A stretch of DNA of 64,000 nt from Novosphingobium sp. MW5 (GCA_025938935.1 JAPCWB010000001.1:1674001-1738000), one strand, 5' to 3'. Shown: positions 19,223 to 29,396, counted from the stretch's first letter. Notes: generated by a model from the sequence alone, not told the origin. Numbers and translations: made by a program.

Positions 19223-20632
19223 TTACCAGCTGTAGTACATGTCGAATTCGACCGCCGCCGGGGTGGTTTCCCAGCGCATCACTTCGGGCCACTTCATTTC
19301 GATGTAGGCATCGATCTGGTCCTTGGTGAACACGCCGCCCTGCAGCAGGAATTCGTGATCGGCTTCGAGGCTTTCGAGAGCTTCACGCAGCGAACCGCAG
19401 ACGGTCGGCACTTCGGCGAGTTCGGCCGGCGGCAGATCGTAGAGGTTCTTGTCCATGGCTTCGCCCGGGTGGATCTTGTTCTTGATCCCGTCGAGACCGG
19501 CCATCAGCAGCGCCGAATAGCACAGGTAGGGGTTGGCCATCGCGTCGGGGAAGCGGAATTCCACGCGCTTTGCCTTGTCACCGGTGCCGTAAGGAATGCG
19601 GCACGAAGCCGAACGGTTGCGCGCCGAGTAGGCGAGCAGCACGGGGGCTTCGTAGCCCGGCACCAGGCGCTTGTAGCTGTTGGTGGTCGGGTTGGTGAAG
19701 GCGTTGAGCGCCTTGGCGTGCTTGATGACGCCGCCGATGAAGTAGAGGCACATGTCCGAAAGACCCGCATAACCGTTACCGGCGAAGAGCGGCTTGCCTT
19801 CCTTCCAGATCGAGATGTGCGTGTGCATGCCCGATCCGTTGTCCTTCATGATCGGCTTGGGCATGAAAGTTGCCGTCTTGCCATAGGCCTGGGCGACCTG
19901 GTGGACGACATACTTGTAGACCTGCATGCGGTCAGCGGTCTGCACCAGCGTGCCGAAGGTCAGGCCCAGTTCGTGCTGCGCCGAGGCCACTTCGTGGTGG
20001 TGCTTGTCGCAGGGCAGGCCCATTTCGATCATGGTCGAAACCATTTCGCCGCGGATGTCGACGCAGCTATCGACCGGAGCAACCGGGAAGTAGCCGCCCT
20101 TGGCGCGCGGACGGTGAGCCAGGTTGCCGGCTTCGTACTTGGTGTCCGAATTGGTCGGCAGTTCGATGTCGTCGATCTTGAAGCCGTTGCCGTCGTAGCC
20201 GTCATAGAAACGGACGTCGTCGAACATGAAGAATTCGGCTTCCGGGCCGACGTAGACGGTGTCGCCCACGCCCGAGGAAACGACATAGGCCTCGGCGCGC
20301 TTCGCGGTCGAACGCGGGTCGCGGGCATAGAGGTCACCGGTCGAGGGCTCGACGATGTCGCAGTTGATGATCATCATCGGCGTGGCGCTGAACGGATCGA
20401 TGTAGACCGAGTCCGGGTCCGGCTTGAGGATCATGTCGGATTCGTTGATCGCCTTCCAGCCTTCGATCGACGAACCGTCGAACATCAGGCCGTCTTCCAG
20501 TTCGCCTTCACCCAGAACCGAGGCGACCATGGTGAGGTGCTGCCACTTGCCCTTGGGATCGGTGAAACGCAGGTCGACCCATTCGATCTCCTCGTCGCCG
20601 ATGCGCTTGATGATGTCCTTTGCCTTGGCCAT
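19223..20632 (-). CDS. glnA: Type I glutamine synthetase
   Basis: The 469-residue enzyme makes glutamine from glutamate, ammonia and ATP. It has the usual GSI length, the N-terminal [12 protein letters not shown] motif, the ATP-site region [16 protein letters not shown], and the adenylylation site NLYDLPPAE near residue 397, so GlnE-type control is expected. It lies 68 bases downstream of glnB on the same strand, forming the standard alphaproteobacterial glnBA operon. A hairpin terminator follows. The operon has a sigma-54-like promoter and NtrC-like boxes upstream of glnB. Confidence 0.98.
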   Translation of the reverse strand: MAKAKDIIKRIGDEEIEWVDLRFTDPKGKWQHLTMVASVLGEGELEDGLMFDGSSIEGWKAINESDMILKPDPDSVYIDPFSATPMMIINCDIVEPSTGDLYARDPRSTAKRAEAYVVSSGVGDTVYVGPEAEFFMFDDVRFYDGYDGNGFKIDDIELPTNSDTKYEAGNLAHRPRAKGGYFPVAPVDSCVDIRGEMVSTMIEMGLPCDKHHHEVASAQHELGLTFGTLVQTADRMQVYKYVVHQVAQAYGKTATFMPKPIMKDNGSGMHTHISIWKEGKPLFAGNGYAGLSDMCLYFIGGVIKHAKALNAFTNPTTNSYKRLVPGYEAPVLLAYSARNRSASCRIPYGTGDKAKRVEFRFPDAMANPYLCYSALLMAGLDGIKNKIHPGEAMDKNLYDLPPAELAEVPTVCGSLREALESLEADHEFLLQGGVFTKDQIDAYIEMKWPEVMRWETTPAAVEFDMYYSW

Positions 20633-20700
20633 TTTTCGTCCTTCTTAAGTCCCCGCCCGCCGCCGGGTGAGGGTATGGGTTGCAACTGTTGTGTCAGGTG

Positions 20701-21072
<372 letters not shown>

Positions 21073-21132
21073 CTAAGGCCGGGTACCGCCGAGGCGGCCC
21101 GGACAACCCAAACGGCTCTTCGCGAATCCTGT

Positions 21133-21148
21133 ATCAAGAATCGTGCCA
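21133..21148 (-). promoter_or_regulatory. Sigma-54-like promoter of glnBA
   Basis: On the minus strand TGGCAC, five bases, then TTGAT matches the -24/-12 consensus TGGCAC-N5-TTGCW with one mismatch. It lies about 94 bases before the glnB ATG and about 120-170 bases downstream of two NtrC-like boxes, the expected geometry for NtrC activation. Confidence 0.65.
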
Positions 21149-21265
21149 GAGCCCTGCAAGCGCACTAGGCGAAGCGCGTTGCGGGCGAAAGAGGGGGAAT
21201 CGCAAGATTCTTGTCTGGCGGAGGTTTCGGGTGAAACGGACTTGCCGGGGAGGCGGGTCGCGCTT

Positions 21266-21303
21266 TGCCTAAATTATGGGCAGGGGTGCCTGTTTTTTAG
21301 GCA
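21266..21303. promoter_or_regulatory. Two tandem NtrC-like boxes (TGC-N11-GCA)
   Basis: TGCCTAAATTATGGGCA (21266-21282) and TGCCTGTTTTTTAGGCA (21287-21303) both fit TGCC-N9-GGCA, which equals the TGC-N11-GCA spacing of the NtrC enhancer site. They are 4 bp apart, centre-to-centre 21 bp or two helical turns, suiting cooperative binding. The rest of the 389-base gap 21040-21428 holds the sigma-54-like promoter and a palindromic repeat. Confidence 0.6.
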
Positions 21304-21332
21304 GCGATCTGTCCCTTGTGCTTAAAAACTTC

Positions 21333-21400
21333 CGTCATCCCCGCGCAAGTGGGGACCCAGCGCAACCGTCGACTGGGTCCCCGCTTGCGCGGGGATGACG
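21333..21400. repeat. Palindromic intergenic repeat, CGTCATCCCCGC type
   Basis: Two 28-bp arms (21333-21360 and 21373-21400), starting CGTCATCCCCGCGCAAG and ending CTTGCGCGGGGATGACG, flank a 12-bp spacer. The same element is present in tandem at 6414 and 6474. It lies between glnB and the dihydroorotase-like gene, on the 3' side of the latter, where it could act as a transcript-end hairpin. Confidence 0.85.
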
Positions 21401-21428
21401 GGGCAGGTGAAGTGGGCGGGACAGCGGG

Positions 21429-22658
21429 TCAACCCACCAAAGCCGCACCCTTGAACAGCGCCAGACAGCGCCCCTGCACTGGCTGGCGATCGAACGGCGT
21501 ATTGCCTGCCGCCGCCGCCATCTTGTCGCTGTCGACGATCCACGGGCGCTCGGCATCGATCACCGCGAGGTCGGCTTCCATGCCTACCTCCAGCCGCCCA
21601 GCCTCAACCCCCAGCAAGGCGGCGGGATTGGCGGCGAGCAGTTCGAAAGCGCGGCCCATGTCGATCACGCCGTCGCGCACCAGCGTCAGCGTCAGCGGCA
21701 GCAGCGTTTCCGCTCCCGCCATGCCGTCTTCGGCATCGGCGAAGGGCAGGCGCTTGTCCTCCGGCCCGCGCGGGTCATGGCCCGAGGCGATGACGTCGAT
21801 CGTGCCGTCTCCTACCGCCTCGATCACCGCCTTGCGGTCGTCTTCGCAGCGCAGCGGCGGGGAGAGGCGGGCGAAAGTGCGGAAATCGCTCATCGCGATG
21901 TCGGAGAGCATGAAGTGCGCGGGCGTTACGCCGGCGGTGACGCTCACGCCGCGGGCCTTGGCGGCGCGAACCAGCGCCAGCGCGGCGCGGGTGGTGACTT
22001 GCCGGATATGCAGCCGCGCGCCGGACATTTCGGCGAGCGCAATGTCGCGCGCCACGGCCAGTGCCTCGGCTTCGGCAGGGGCGCTTGGCAGGCCGAGCCG
22101 GGTGGCCATTTCGCCCGCCGTCGCCACGGCGCTGCCGGCAATGCCGCTGTCCTCGCCGTGGGTGACAACGACCAGATCTAGCATGGCGCAATAGCGCAGC
22201 AGCCGCAGCATCGTGCCGCTGTCAGCAATCCAGCGCCGTCCAGTGCTGACCGCGCGCGCACCGGCATCGCGCATCAGCGCCAGTTCGGCCAGATCGCTGC
22301 CCTCCAGCCCGCGCGTCGCAGCGGCGAGGGGATGAACCCAGAGATCGGGCTTGCCCGAGCTTGCCGCGAACCGCACCCGCGCCGGATGGTCGAGCGGCGG
22401 GTTTTGGTCCGGCATCAAGGCCGCGCGGGTAATGCCGCCGAAGTGGAAGGCCGGCTTGTCGATGGCGAAGACACCCAGGTCGACGAGGCCGGGGGCGAGG
22501 AGTTTGCCCTTGGCGTCGTGCGTCCGGTCGCCGTCCTGAGCGGCCACATCCGGGCCGATGGCGGCGATGCGGTCAGCTTCGGTGCGCAGCGCGCCCTTGA
22601 TCGTGCCCTCGGGCGTGAGGATTGAGGCGTTGGTGATGGTCAGCGGAGCGGAAATCAT
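21429..22658 (-). CDS. Dihydroorotase-like protein, probably non-catalytic (PyrX/PyrC')
   Basis: The 409-residue protein has the amidohydrolase fold of class I dihydroorotases (APGLVDLG near residue 57, [46 protein letters not shown]). The first metal motif DxHxH of active enzymes is missing: the chain reads [17 protein letters not shown]. In Pseudomonas and other bacteria such inactive homologues form a structural complex with aspartate transcarbamoylase. Its ATG overlaps the repaired stop of pyrB (ATGA), which supports a tight pyrB-pyrX partnership. An active dihydroorotase must be encoded elsewhere. Confidence 0.82.
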   Translation of the reverse strand: MISAPLTITNASILTPEGTIKGALRTEADRIAAIGPDVAAQDGDRTHDAKGKLLAPGLVDLGVFAIDKPAFHFGGITRAALMPDQNPPLDHPARVRFAASSGKPDLWVHPLAAATRGLEGSDLAELALMRDAGARAVSTGRRWIADSGTMLRLLRYCAMLDLVVVTHGEDSGIAGSAVATAGEMATRLGLPSAPAEAEALAVARDIALAEMSGARLHIRQVTTRAALALVRAAKARGVSVTAGVTPAHFMLSDIAMSDFRTFARLSPPLRCEDDRKAVIEAVGDGTIDVIASGHDPRGPEDKRLPFADAEDGMAGAETLLPLTLTLVRDGVIDMGRAFELLAANPAALLGVEAGRLEVGMEADLAVIDAERPWIVDSDKMAAAAGNTPFDRQPVQGRCLALFKGAALVG

Positions 22659-23831
22659 GCCCAGCCCTCCATTCCGCGCGCCCTTCGGGTCAGCACCTCA
22701 AGGCAGGCCATACGCATCGCCACGCCCATTTCGACCTGCGTGGTAATCAGCGAGCGCCCCGGCAGGTCGGCCACGTTCGAGATCGATCTCGACCCCGCGG
22801 TTCATCGGACCCGGGTGCATAACCAGCGCATCGGGCGCGGCGCGCTTCAGGCGGTCTAGCGTCAGACCGTAGAGGTGGCGATATTCGCGCGGGGAAGGGA
22901 TGAAGCTCCCCTGCATCCGCTCGTTCTGCAGGCGCAGCATCATCACCACTTCGGCGCCGTCGAGCGCCGCATCAAAATCGTGATAAGCGGTGACCTTGAG
23001 CTGTTCGATCTGGGCCGGCATCAACGCGGGCGGGGCGCAGACGCGCACCTCTGCGCCCAGCGTGGTCAGGCAGTGGATGTTGGAGCGCGCGACGCGGCTG
23101 TGCAGGATATCGCCGCAGATCGTCACCTTCAGCCCGTTGAACTCCTCCCGCCCGCGCTCCCGCATCGCGCGGCGGATGGTGAGTGCGTCGAGCAGGCCCT
23201 GTGTCGGGTGCTCGTGCTGGCCGTCCCCGGCATTGAGCACCGGGCAATCGACCTTGTCCGCGATCAGCCGCACCGCACCCGAGGAGCCATGGCGGATCAC
23301 CATGGCATCGGCGCGCATGGCGTTGAGGGTGAGCGCCGTATCGATCAGCGTTTCGCCCTTCTTCACGCTCGATGTCGCCACCGCCATGTTGACCACGTCG
23401 GCGCCCAGCCGCTTGCCCGCCAGTTCAAAGGACAGCAGCGTGCGGGTGGAATTCTCGAAAAAGGCGTTGATGATCGTCAGTCCGCGCAGTGCCGAGGCGC
23501 GCTTTTCGGGCTGGCGATTGAGATCGACCCACTGCTCCGCCTCGTCGAGCAGGAACAGCAGTTCGTGCGGGGCGAGGCCCGCAAGGCCGAGCAAGTGCCG
23601 GTGCGGAAAAGCGAGGCTGCCCGGCGGATAGCGCGAAGCGTGTGCCGCCGGGTTCGCGCCGTATTCGCGCATGAATTGTCGCAGCTTGTCCGCCGTGCTG
23701 GCGCGCAGGTCACGCCCCTGGCGAAGCTGCGAAACGAACGGCTTGTCGCGCAGGGCAAGCTCCCCGAATCGCGTTTCCGAAAGTCCGTGGAGGCGGCAGA
23801 AATCCTCGATTTCCTTGAGCAGGTCGTCCAT
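22655..23831 (-). pseudogene. pyrB: Aspartate carbamoyltransferase with N-terminal HTH-like extension (frameshifted)
   Basis: Aspartate transcarbamoylase makes carbamoyl-aspartate for pyrimidine synthesis. The carbamoyl-phosphate motif [14 protein letters not shown], the [10 protein letters not shown] loop and [12 protein letters not shown] are all present. After VEID one extra base (near 22780) shifts the frame; without it the chain ends [20 protein letters not shown]... as in the family and stops in an ATGA overlap with the dihydroorotase-like gene. The repaired length is 391 residues. The first 60 residues ([29 protein letters not shown]) resemble an XRE-like HTH and are not part of normal PyrB, which would begin around residue 60. 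Pyrimidine synthesis is essential in minimal conditions, so the frameshift is likely a sequence error. Confidence 0.88.
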
Positions 23832-23945
23832 GAGCCGCGTTCATAAGTTGGATTTGGCCAACCGTAAAGGTGGGATTTGCTCAGGGCCAAGTCCCTGAAG
23901 CCAGATTGCCAAAAGGCCACAGCCGCTTATCTTGTGCACTTCATT

Positions 23946-24035
23946 CGTCATTGCGAGGCCATGGGCCGAAGCAATCCAGGGCGTTCACGCTCAACCGCCC
24001 TGGATTGCTTCGTCGCTGCACTCCTCGCAATGACG
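23946..24035. repeat. Palindromic intergenic repeat, CGTCATTGCGAG type
   Basis: CGTCATTGCGAG (23946) and CTCGCAATGACG (24024) are the outer arms; inside are GAAGCAATCCAGGGCG and its inverse CGCCCTGGATTGCTTC. The nested stem-loop spans about 90 bases between divergent pyrB and sppA. Confidence 0.85.
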
Positions 24036-24058
24036 AGCAGACAGGAAGCAGTTAGCAC

Positions 24059-25949
24059 ATGATTTTCGCACGCAAGCTCTGGCACGTCCTCGTCGCGATA
24101 AAGGACGGGCTGGCCCTGCTGTTCCTGCTGATGTTCTTCGTGGCGCTCTATGCGGTCCTGTCCAGCCGGCCCACCGCCAGCCAGGTGCGCGAGGGCGCGC
24201 TGCTGCTCAAGTTGGACGGTTCGATCGTCGAGGAGCCGGAAGCGGTCGATCCCCGGGCGGCGCTGACCTCGGCCAGCCTGCCCGCCAAGCAGTACCGCAC
24301 CCGTGACGTGGTCCGCGCGCTCGATGCGGCGGCGAAGGATAGCGACGTGAAGGCCGTGGTGCTCGATCTGTCGCGCTTCACCGGAGGCGGGCTAGTTACC
24401 ATGATGGAAGTCGGCGCGGCGCTGGACCGGGTGAAGGCGGCGAAGAAGCCGGTCCTGACCCATGCCTTCGCCTATGCCGATGACGCGCTGATGCTGGCCG
24501 CCCATTCGAGCGAGGTCTGGGTCGATCCGCTGGGCGGGGCCTTTGTCATGGGGCCGGGCGGGCAGAACCTCTACTATGCGGGCCTGTTCGAACGCTTCAA
24601 GGTGACGCCGCACGTCTACCGCGTCGGCACCTACAAGGATTTTGTCGAACCCTACCTGCGCACGGGCATGTCGCCCGAAGCGCGTACAGCGAGAGAGGCG
24701 CTGGTCGGATCGGTCTTCGATCAGTGGCAGGCCGACGTGAAGAAGGCGCGGCCCGCGGTAAACCTTGACCTCGCGATCAAGGACCCGGCGGCCTGGTACC
24801 GCGCCTCGGGCGGTGACGGCGCACAGGCGGCCAAGGCTGCAGGCTTTGTCGACAAGATCGGCGATTCTGTCGCCTTCGGCAACCGCGTGGCCGAAGTGGT
24901 CGGCAAGGACACCTATGATCCGCGCCCCGGCAAGTTCGCCCATTCGACGCTCAAGGCCTACCTCGCCGCGCAGCCGGTCGAGAAGCCGGGCAAGGCGATC
25001 GGCGTCATCACTATTGCCGGCGAGATCGTGGACGGCAAGGCCGGCCCCGGCACCGCGGGAGGGGACCGCATCGCCGACCTGCTCGACGCCAGCGAGGCGA
25101 AGGACATCGCCGCGCTCGTCATCCGCGTCGATTCGCCGGGCGGTTCGGTGACGGCCTCGGAACGCATCCGGCAGGCGATCGAGCGCCACAAGGCGCGCGG
25201 GATTCCGGTCGTCGTCTCGATGGGCAATGTCGCAGCGAGTGGCGGCTACTGGGTCTCCACCCCCGGCACCCGCATCTTCGCCGAACCCGGTACGATCACC
25301 GGATCGATCGGCATTTTCGCCGTGCTGCCCAGCTTCGAAAAGGCACTGGCGCAATATGGCGTGAATGCCGACGGTGTGCGCTCGACGCCGCTTTCCGGCC
25401 AGCCCGACCTCTTCGGCGGCTTTACGCCCGAGCTCGAAGGCATGCTGCAGGCCAATATCGAACGCGGGTACGAACGCTTCGTCACCCTCGTCGCCAAGGC
25501 GCGGCGCAAGAGCAACGAGCAGGTCGACCAGATTGCCCAGTGGTCGCGTCTGGGATGGCGGCACCGCGCGGCAGATCGGGCTGGTCGACGAGTTCGGCGG
25601 GCTCGACGATGCGCTGGCCTATGCCGCCAAGCAGGCGAAGCTTGAGGACGGCAAGTGGCACCCGCTCTACCTCGGCGCTACGGAAAAGGTGCCCGGATCG
25701 CTGATCGAGGCCCTGCTGATGGGCGACGACGAGGACAACGAGGACGCCGCCCCGCCGCAGGGTGATATGTTCGCCATGATCGGAGAGCGCCAGAACGCCA
25801 TGCTGGCCCGCGTGGTGATCGACGCCCAGCGCCTGCTCTCCGCACCGGGGGCGCAGGTCTATTGCCTCGAGTGTCCGGCGCCGGTGCCGCCGCGCCGGGT
25901 AGAGACCGGCTGGCTGGCAAAGGCGCTTGCCCGCCTCGCCACCAGCTAG
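24059..25949 (+). pseudogene. sppA: Signal peptide peptidase SppA, 67K type (frameshifted)
   Basis: SppA degrades cleaved signal peptides in the inner membrane. The protein has one N-terminal span (about residues 15-35) and the two-domain layout of the 67K type. The catalytic Lys is visible in RVGTYKDFVEPYLR and the catalytic Ser in NVAASGGYWVSTP. After VDQIAQ, an extra T near 25541 shifts the frame; removing it gives GRVWDGGTARQIGLVDEFGG, the usual family sequence, and a chain of 629 residues. Because the repaired frame is perfectly conserved to its end, a sequencing error is likelier than a true loss of function. Confidence 0.9.
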
Positions 25950-26024
25950 GACTCCACGGCGCTTGCCCTTTGGCGCTCATGCCACTAAGGGCCAGCCCCT
26001 GAATTTTGGCTTCGTCTTTCCTAT

Positions 26025-26109
26025 GCGGGCGTGGCGGAACTGGTAGACGCGCTGGTTTTAGGTACCAGTATCGAAAGATGTGGGGGTTCGAGTCCCTTCG
26101 CCCGCACCA
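26025..26109 (+). tRNA. tRNA-Leu (anticodon UAG)
   Basis: The 85-base gene starts GCGGGCG and ends CGCCCGC followed by A and an encoded CCA. The anticodon stem CTGGT/ACCAG encloses the loop TTTAGGT with anticodon TAG. A long variable arm (about TATCGAAAGATG) and the T-arm GGTTCGAGTCC are typical of class II leucine tRNAs. Confidence 0.97.
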
Positions 26110-26171
26110 GTTCGCCATCCGGGAGAGAGACGCGGCAAACCCGCAGATTACGCAAGAAGGCTTGAACTGAA

Positions 26172-27737
26172 ATGCAGATTGTCGAGACCACGAATGAAGG
26201 CTTGAAGCGGGCTTTCACGATCACCATCCCCGCCAAGTCGATTGCCGAGCGCGTTGAAGGCGAAGTGAAGAAGATCGCCCCGCAGGTGCGCATGCCCGGC
26301 TTCCGTCCCGGCAAGGTGCCCGCCAACCTCGTGAAGAAGATGCACGGCGCGCAGCTTCACCAGGAAGCGCTCAACACCTCGATTCGCGAGGCGATGGACA
26401 AGCTGGTGGCAGACAACAAGCTGCGCCCCGCAATGCAGCCCGACGTCTCGCTTGGCGAAGGCTATGACGAGGGCAAGGATGCCGTCCTCACCGTTGCGCT
26501 TGAAGTGCTGCCGACCATCGCCGCGCCTTCGCTCGAAGGCCTGAAGCTCGACAAGCTGGTCGTGCCGGTTTCGGACGAGCAGGTTGAGGAAGCGGTCAAG
26601 AACATCGCTGCCGGTGCCAAGAGCTTCGTCGATGCCAAGAAGGGCAAGAAGGCCGAAAACGGCGACCAGATCATCGTCGACTTCGTCGGCAAGCTGGACG
26701 GCGTGGAATTCGAAGGCGGCGCGGCCCAGGACGCGGCGATCGAACTCGGCGCTGGCCGCTTCATCCCCGGCTTCGAGGAACAGCTGACCGGCGTGAAGGA
26801 AGGCGAAGAGCGCACGATCACCGTGACCTTCCCGGCGGACTACCCGGCCGAAAACCTCAAGGGCAAGGACGCCCAGTTCGACGTCACCGTGAAGTCGGTG
26901 AAGGTCGCTGGCGAAACCAAGATCGATGACGATTTCGCCAAGAGCCTGGGCCTGGAAAGCCTTGAGCTGCTGCAGAACCTGATGCGCGGCCAGCTGGAGC
27001 AGGAAACTGCCGGCCTGACCCGCACCCAGATGAAGCGCCAGCTTCTCGACGTGCTCGCCGCCGGTCACGATTTCGACGTGCCGCCCTCGATGGTCGAGGC
27101 CGAGTTCGAACAGATCTGGTCGCAGCTGACCCAGGAAGCGCAGAACGAGCCCGACCCCGAAGCCGCGCTGAAGGAAATCGAGGCCGAGAAGGAAGACTAC
27201 CGCTCGATCGCCGTGCGCCGCGTGCGCCTCGGCCTGCTGCTGTCGGAAATCGGCCAGGCAAACGGCGTTGAAGTGACGGCGCAGGAAATGGGCATGCTGA
27301 TCCAACAGGCCGCCCAGCAGTACCGCCCGGAAGACCGCCAGCGCTTCGCCGAATACATCCAGAACGAACCGCTCGCAGCCGCCCAGCTGCGCGCGCCGCT
27401 CTATGAGGACAAGGTCGTCGACTTCCTGTTCGACAAGGCCGAAGTCACCGAAAAGACCGTGACCAAGGAAGAACTCCAGGCCGCGATCGAAGCCGAAGAC
27501 GCCGCTCCGGCCCCGGCCAAGGGCGCCAAGAAGGCCCCGGCCAAGGGCGCCAAGAAGGCCCCGGCCAAGAAGGCCGCCAAGGCTGAGGAAGCTGCTCCGG
27601 CTGCCGAGGAAAAGGCTGAGAAGCCCGCCAAGAAGGCTGCTGCGCCGAAGAAGGAAGCCGCTCCCAAGGCTGAGAAGGCTGAAAAGCCTGCCGCCGAAAA
27701 GAAGGCTCCCGCCAAGAAGGCCGCCGCGAAGAAGTAA
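26172..27737 (+). CDS. tig: Trigger factor chaperone
   Basis: The 521-residue protein binds the ribosome exit site and helps nascent chains fold. It shows the ribosome-binding signature GFRPGKVP near residue 46, an FKBP-type isomerase domain at about 150-245 (NGDQIIVDFVGKLDGVEF, GAGRFIPGFEEQL), and the helical C-terminal chaperone domain to about 435. The last 80 residues form a Lys/Ala/Pro-rich, histone-H1-like tail (KKAPAKGAKKAPAKKAA and similar), which is longer than in E. coli. It follows tRNA-Leu and is closed by a hairpin terminator. Confidence 0.97.
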   Translation: MQIVETTNEGLKRAFTITIPAKSIAERVEGEVKKIAPQVRMPGFRPGKVPANLVKKMHGAQLHQEALNTSIREAMDKLVADNKLRPAMQPDVSLGEGYDEGKDAVLTVALEVLPTIAAPSLEGLKLDKLVVPVSDEQVEEAVKNIAAGAKSFVDAKKGKKAENGDQIIVDFVGKLDGVEFEGGAAQDAAIELGAGRFIPGFEEQLTGVKEGEERTITVTFPADYPAENLKGKDAQFDVTVKSVKVAGETKIDDDFAKSLGLESLELLQNLMRGQLEQETAGLTRTQMKRQLLDVLAAGHDFDVPPSMVEAEFEQIWSQLTQEAQNEPDPEAALKEIEAEKEDYRSIAVRRVRLGLLLSEIGQANGVEVTAQEMGMLIQQAAQQYRPEDRQRFAEYIQNEPLAAAQLRAPLYEDKVVDFLFDKAEVTEKTVTKEELQAAIEAEDAAPAPAKGAKKAPAKGAKKAPAKKAAKAEEAAPAAEEKAEKPAKKAAAPKKEAAPKAEKAEKPAAEKKAPAKKAAAKK

Positions 27738-27771
27738 TCCGCGCGGGCGCTTTCGAGCGACAGATCATGAG

Positions 27772-27800
27772 GGGCGGGCACTGCGGTGTCCGCCCTTTTT
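27772..27800 (+). terminator. Rho-independent terminator of tig
   Basis: GGGCGGGCAC, loop TGCG, GTGTCCGCCC, then TTTTT; the stem has a single G-T type mismatch. It starts 34 bases after the tig stop. Confidence 0.9.
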
Positions 27801-27901
27801 GCGTTTGGGGTAGGGTTTCGGGGAATTTCTGAAAATGAAAGCTGACTGGTCCGGTAAGATCAACCATTGCGGACCCTATAGCCCCTCCGCATAAAGGCGC
27901 G

Positions 27902-28207
27902 ATGCCCGCTCCCTGCCTCTGGCCTCACGCATGCTTCAGCTGTCGCAAATCTTGGAAGTTGTCTGAGTCTGCCGCTGCAGTGTGTCCCCAGTGCTGCCAA
28001 CCTCTTCACTGGATGGGTAGGGCATTCAAAGTTCCGAAGAAGAGCGACCAAGAGCAATGGGCTAAGGTCGAAGCACTTTGGATAGCGGGCTACCGCTTTA
28101 TGAATCATGAGGGCTGGCGAGAAGTTGAACCCTACCCTGAGCGCTTGAGAGAGGTGGACAGCTTCGTCCGCAACAACCCCGAACACCCTTTTCGGGTCGC
28201 ACGTTAG
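27902..28207 (+). CDS. Small hypothetical protein with Cys-pair zinc-binding pattern
   Basis: The 101-residue product has two Cys pairs, CFSC at about residues 11-14 and CPQC at about 28-31, as in a zinc ribbon, and then a helical, Trp-containing C-terminal half (QWAKVEALWIAGYRF, VDSFVRNNPEHPF). I do not recognise the family. The ATG start fits the pattern, though a ribosome-binding site is weak. Composition is less GC-rich than tig, so the gene and its neighbour at 28296 may be accessory. Confidence 0.55.
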   Translation: MPAPCLWPHACFSCRKSWKLSESAAAVCPQCCQPLHWMGRAFKVPKKSDQEQWAKVEALWIAGYRFMNHEGWREVEPYPERLREVDSFVRNNPEHPFRVAR

Positions 28208-28295
28208 TGTAAGCTATCCATGACTTTCCAGATTTTCCGGCCTTTCCGGAATCGACAACATTGCGGACATTGGCGGTGTGGGCCAAAGGGTCGAT

Positions 28296-28631
28296 ATGAA
28301 GAACATTCAGGTCATCGACGGAGCACCCAACGCGACCTTCAGCATCTTCCAAGCGACAGAGGACGAGTTTGCCGTAATCTTCCCCGATGGACGCGACATC
28401 GAGATAGTCACCGAATTGGTCGAGCGGATCGGAGAGCTAGCGGCTGCTCGCGTCCTCCAACCACTATGGCAGCGCCCCGTCTTGAAGAGGGAAGCAATGG
28501 GTATCCACGGAACTCTTCTATACGATGCCGATGCGAGACGGGAGTTTTTGCCAGACTCACGGCGCGAAGTGGATTGGGACGAGCGGTTCATAAATGAAGC
28601 CCAGCGAAGGCTGTTCCGCGCACATCGCTAG
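28296..28631 (+). CDS. Hypothetical protein of about 110 residues
   Basis: From the ATG at 28296, which has an AAAGGG site at a good distance, the product has 111 residues: a beta-rich N-terminal part (KNIQVIDGAPNATFSIFQAT, DEFAVIFPDGRDIEIV), then a charged helical C-terminus. I recognise no domain. The sequence NATFSIFQATEDEF resembles small conserved hypothetical proteins of proteobacteria. It lies 88 bases after another small hypothetical gene on the same strand. Confidence 0.6.
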   Translation: MKNIQVIDGAPNATFSIFQATEDEFAVIFPDGRDIEIVTELVERIGELAAARVLQPLWQRPVLKREAMGIHGTLLYDADARREFLPDSRREVDWDERFINEAQRRLFRAHR

Positions 28632-28737
28632 CATCCGCTTCCCACGACATTCCAGTCATTGGCCAATTCGCGGCAGCCTCCTGAAGGCCGACATGAGCCA
28701 GACGGCAAGCTGCCCGTGGGTTCCGGACGAGCGAGAT

Positions 28738-29328
28738 CTACCTCACCGTCAGCGCCCGCCGGACCAGCACGGCCATCTCGTCGGCAATGTCTTCCAGCTT
28801 GCTCTCGGCCATGCCGATGCGGATCATGCGGCCGATCCATTGGGGGGCGCCGGAGACGAGGGTGATGAAGGCGTCGGGGCTGATCGGCGGCAGGCGGCCG
28901 GATTCGAAATGCGGACGCGCCCAGGCGAGGCCGCGCTGGATGCCGTCGTCATAGACGAGGCGGCTGTCGCGGGCGTAATTTTCCACCCACTTGGCCCCTG
29001 TGACGTCCTTGATGAAGGCCGCGCCGCCGGGATTTTCCATCTGGAACGCGAAGGATGCGCGCACGGCCGCTTCCACCCCGTCGAGGGGATCCTCTTGCGA
29101 GACCATGGCACTGATCACCCGGTCCCAGAACTCACCGCGCACTTCGGAAAACACTGCAAAGGCAATGTCTTCCTTGACCTTGAACTGGTGGAACAGCGCG
29201 CCGTTGGAAACGCCGGAATCGCGGCAGATTTCCGCCACGGAGGTGTTATCGAAGCCCTTTTCGAGGAACAGCGGCCGCGCTGCGGCAATAATCCGCGCAC
29301 GAGTCAGCTCCGACTTTTTGTGCTTCAT
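28738..29328 (-). CDS. TetR family transcriptional regulator
   Basis: From the ATG at 29328 the product has 196 residues. The TetR HTH domain covers about residues 5-52 (RARIIAAARPLFLEKGFDN, SVAEICRDSGVSNGALFHQF), and the helical C-terminal domain contains a YDDGIQRGLAWARPHFESG region as in TetR_C-type ligand pockets. Starts at 29364 (ATG) would add 12 residues without homology. No adjacent co-directional target is obvious; the next gene on the same strand encodes a TonB-like protein and starts 1.1 kb upstream. Confidence 0.88.
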   Translation of the reverse strand: MKHKKSELTRARIIAAARPLFLEKGFDNTSVAEICRDSGVSNGALFHQFKVKEDIAFAVFSEVRGEFWDRVISAMVSQEDPLDGVEAAVRASFAFQMENPGGAAFIKDVTGAKWVENYARDSRLVYDDGIQRGLAWARPHFESGRLPPISPDAFITLVSGAPQWIGRMIRIGMAESKLEDIADEMAVLVRRALTVR

Positions 29329-29396
29329 GGGCATTGGTCTAGCCCAGTCCTGCATGCCTTGCAAAAGTTCAGTTGTTTCAAGGTTGTAACATGGGG

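Noticed and set aside
19044..19235. Small plus-strand frame before glnA
   Set aside because: It lies in the CGCAGAGACGC inverted repeat and shows only repeat-derived residues.
23870..24062. Short frames of about 61 residues between pyrB and sppA
   Set aside because: They translate the palindromic CGTCATTGCGAG repeat, a common source of false small ORFs.
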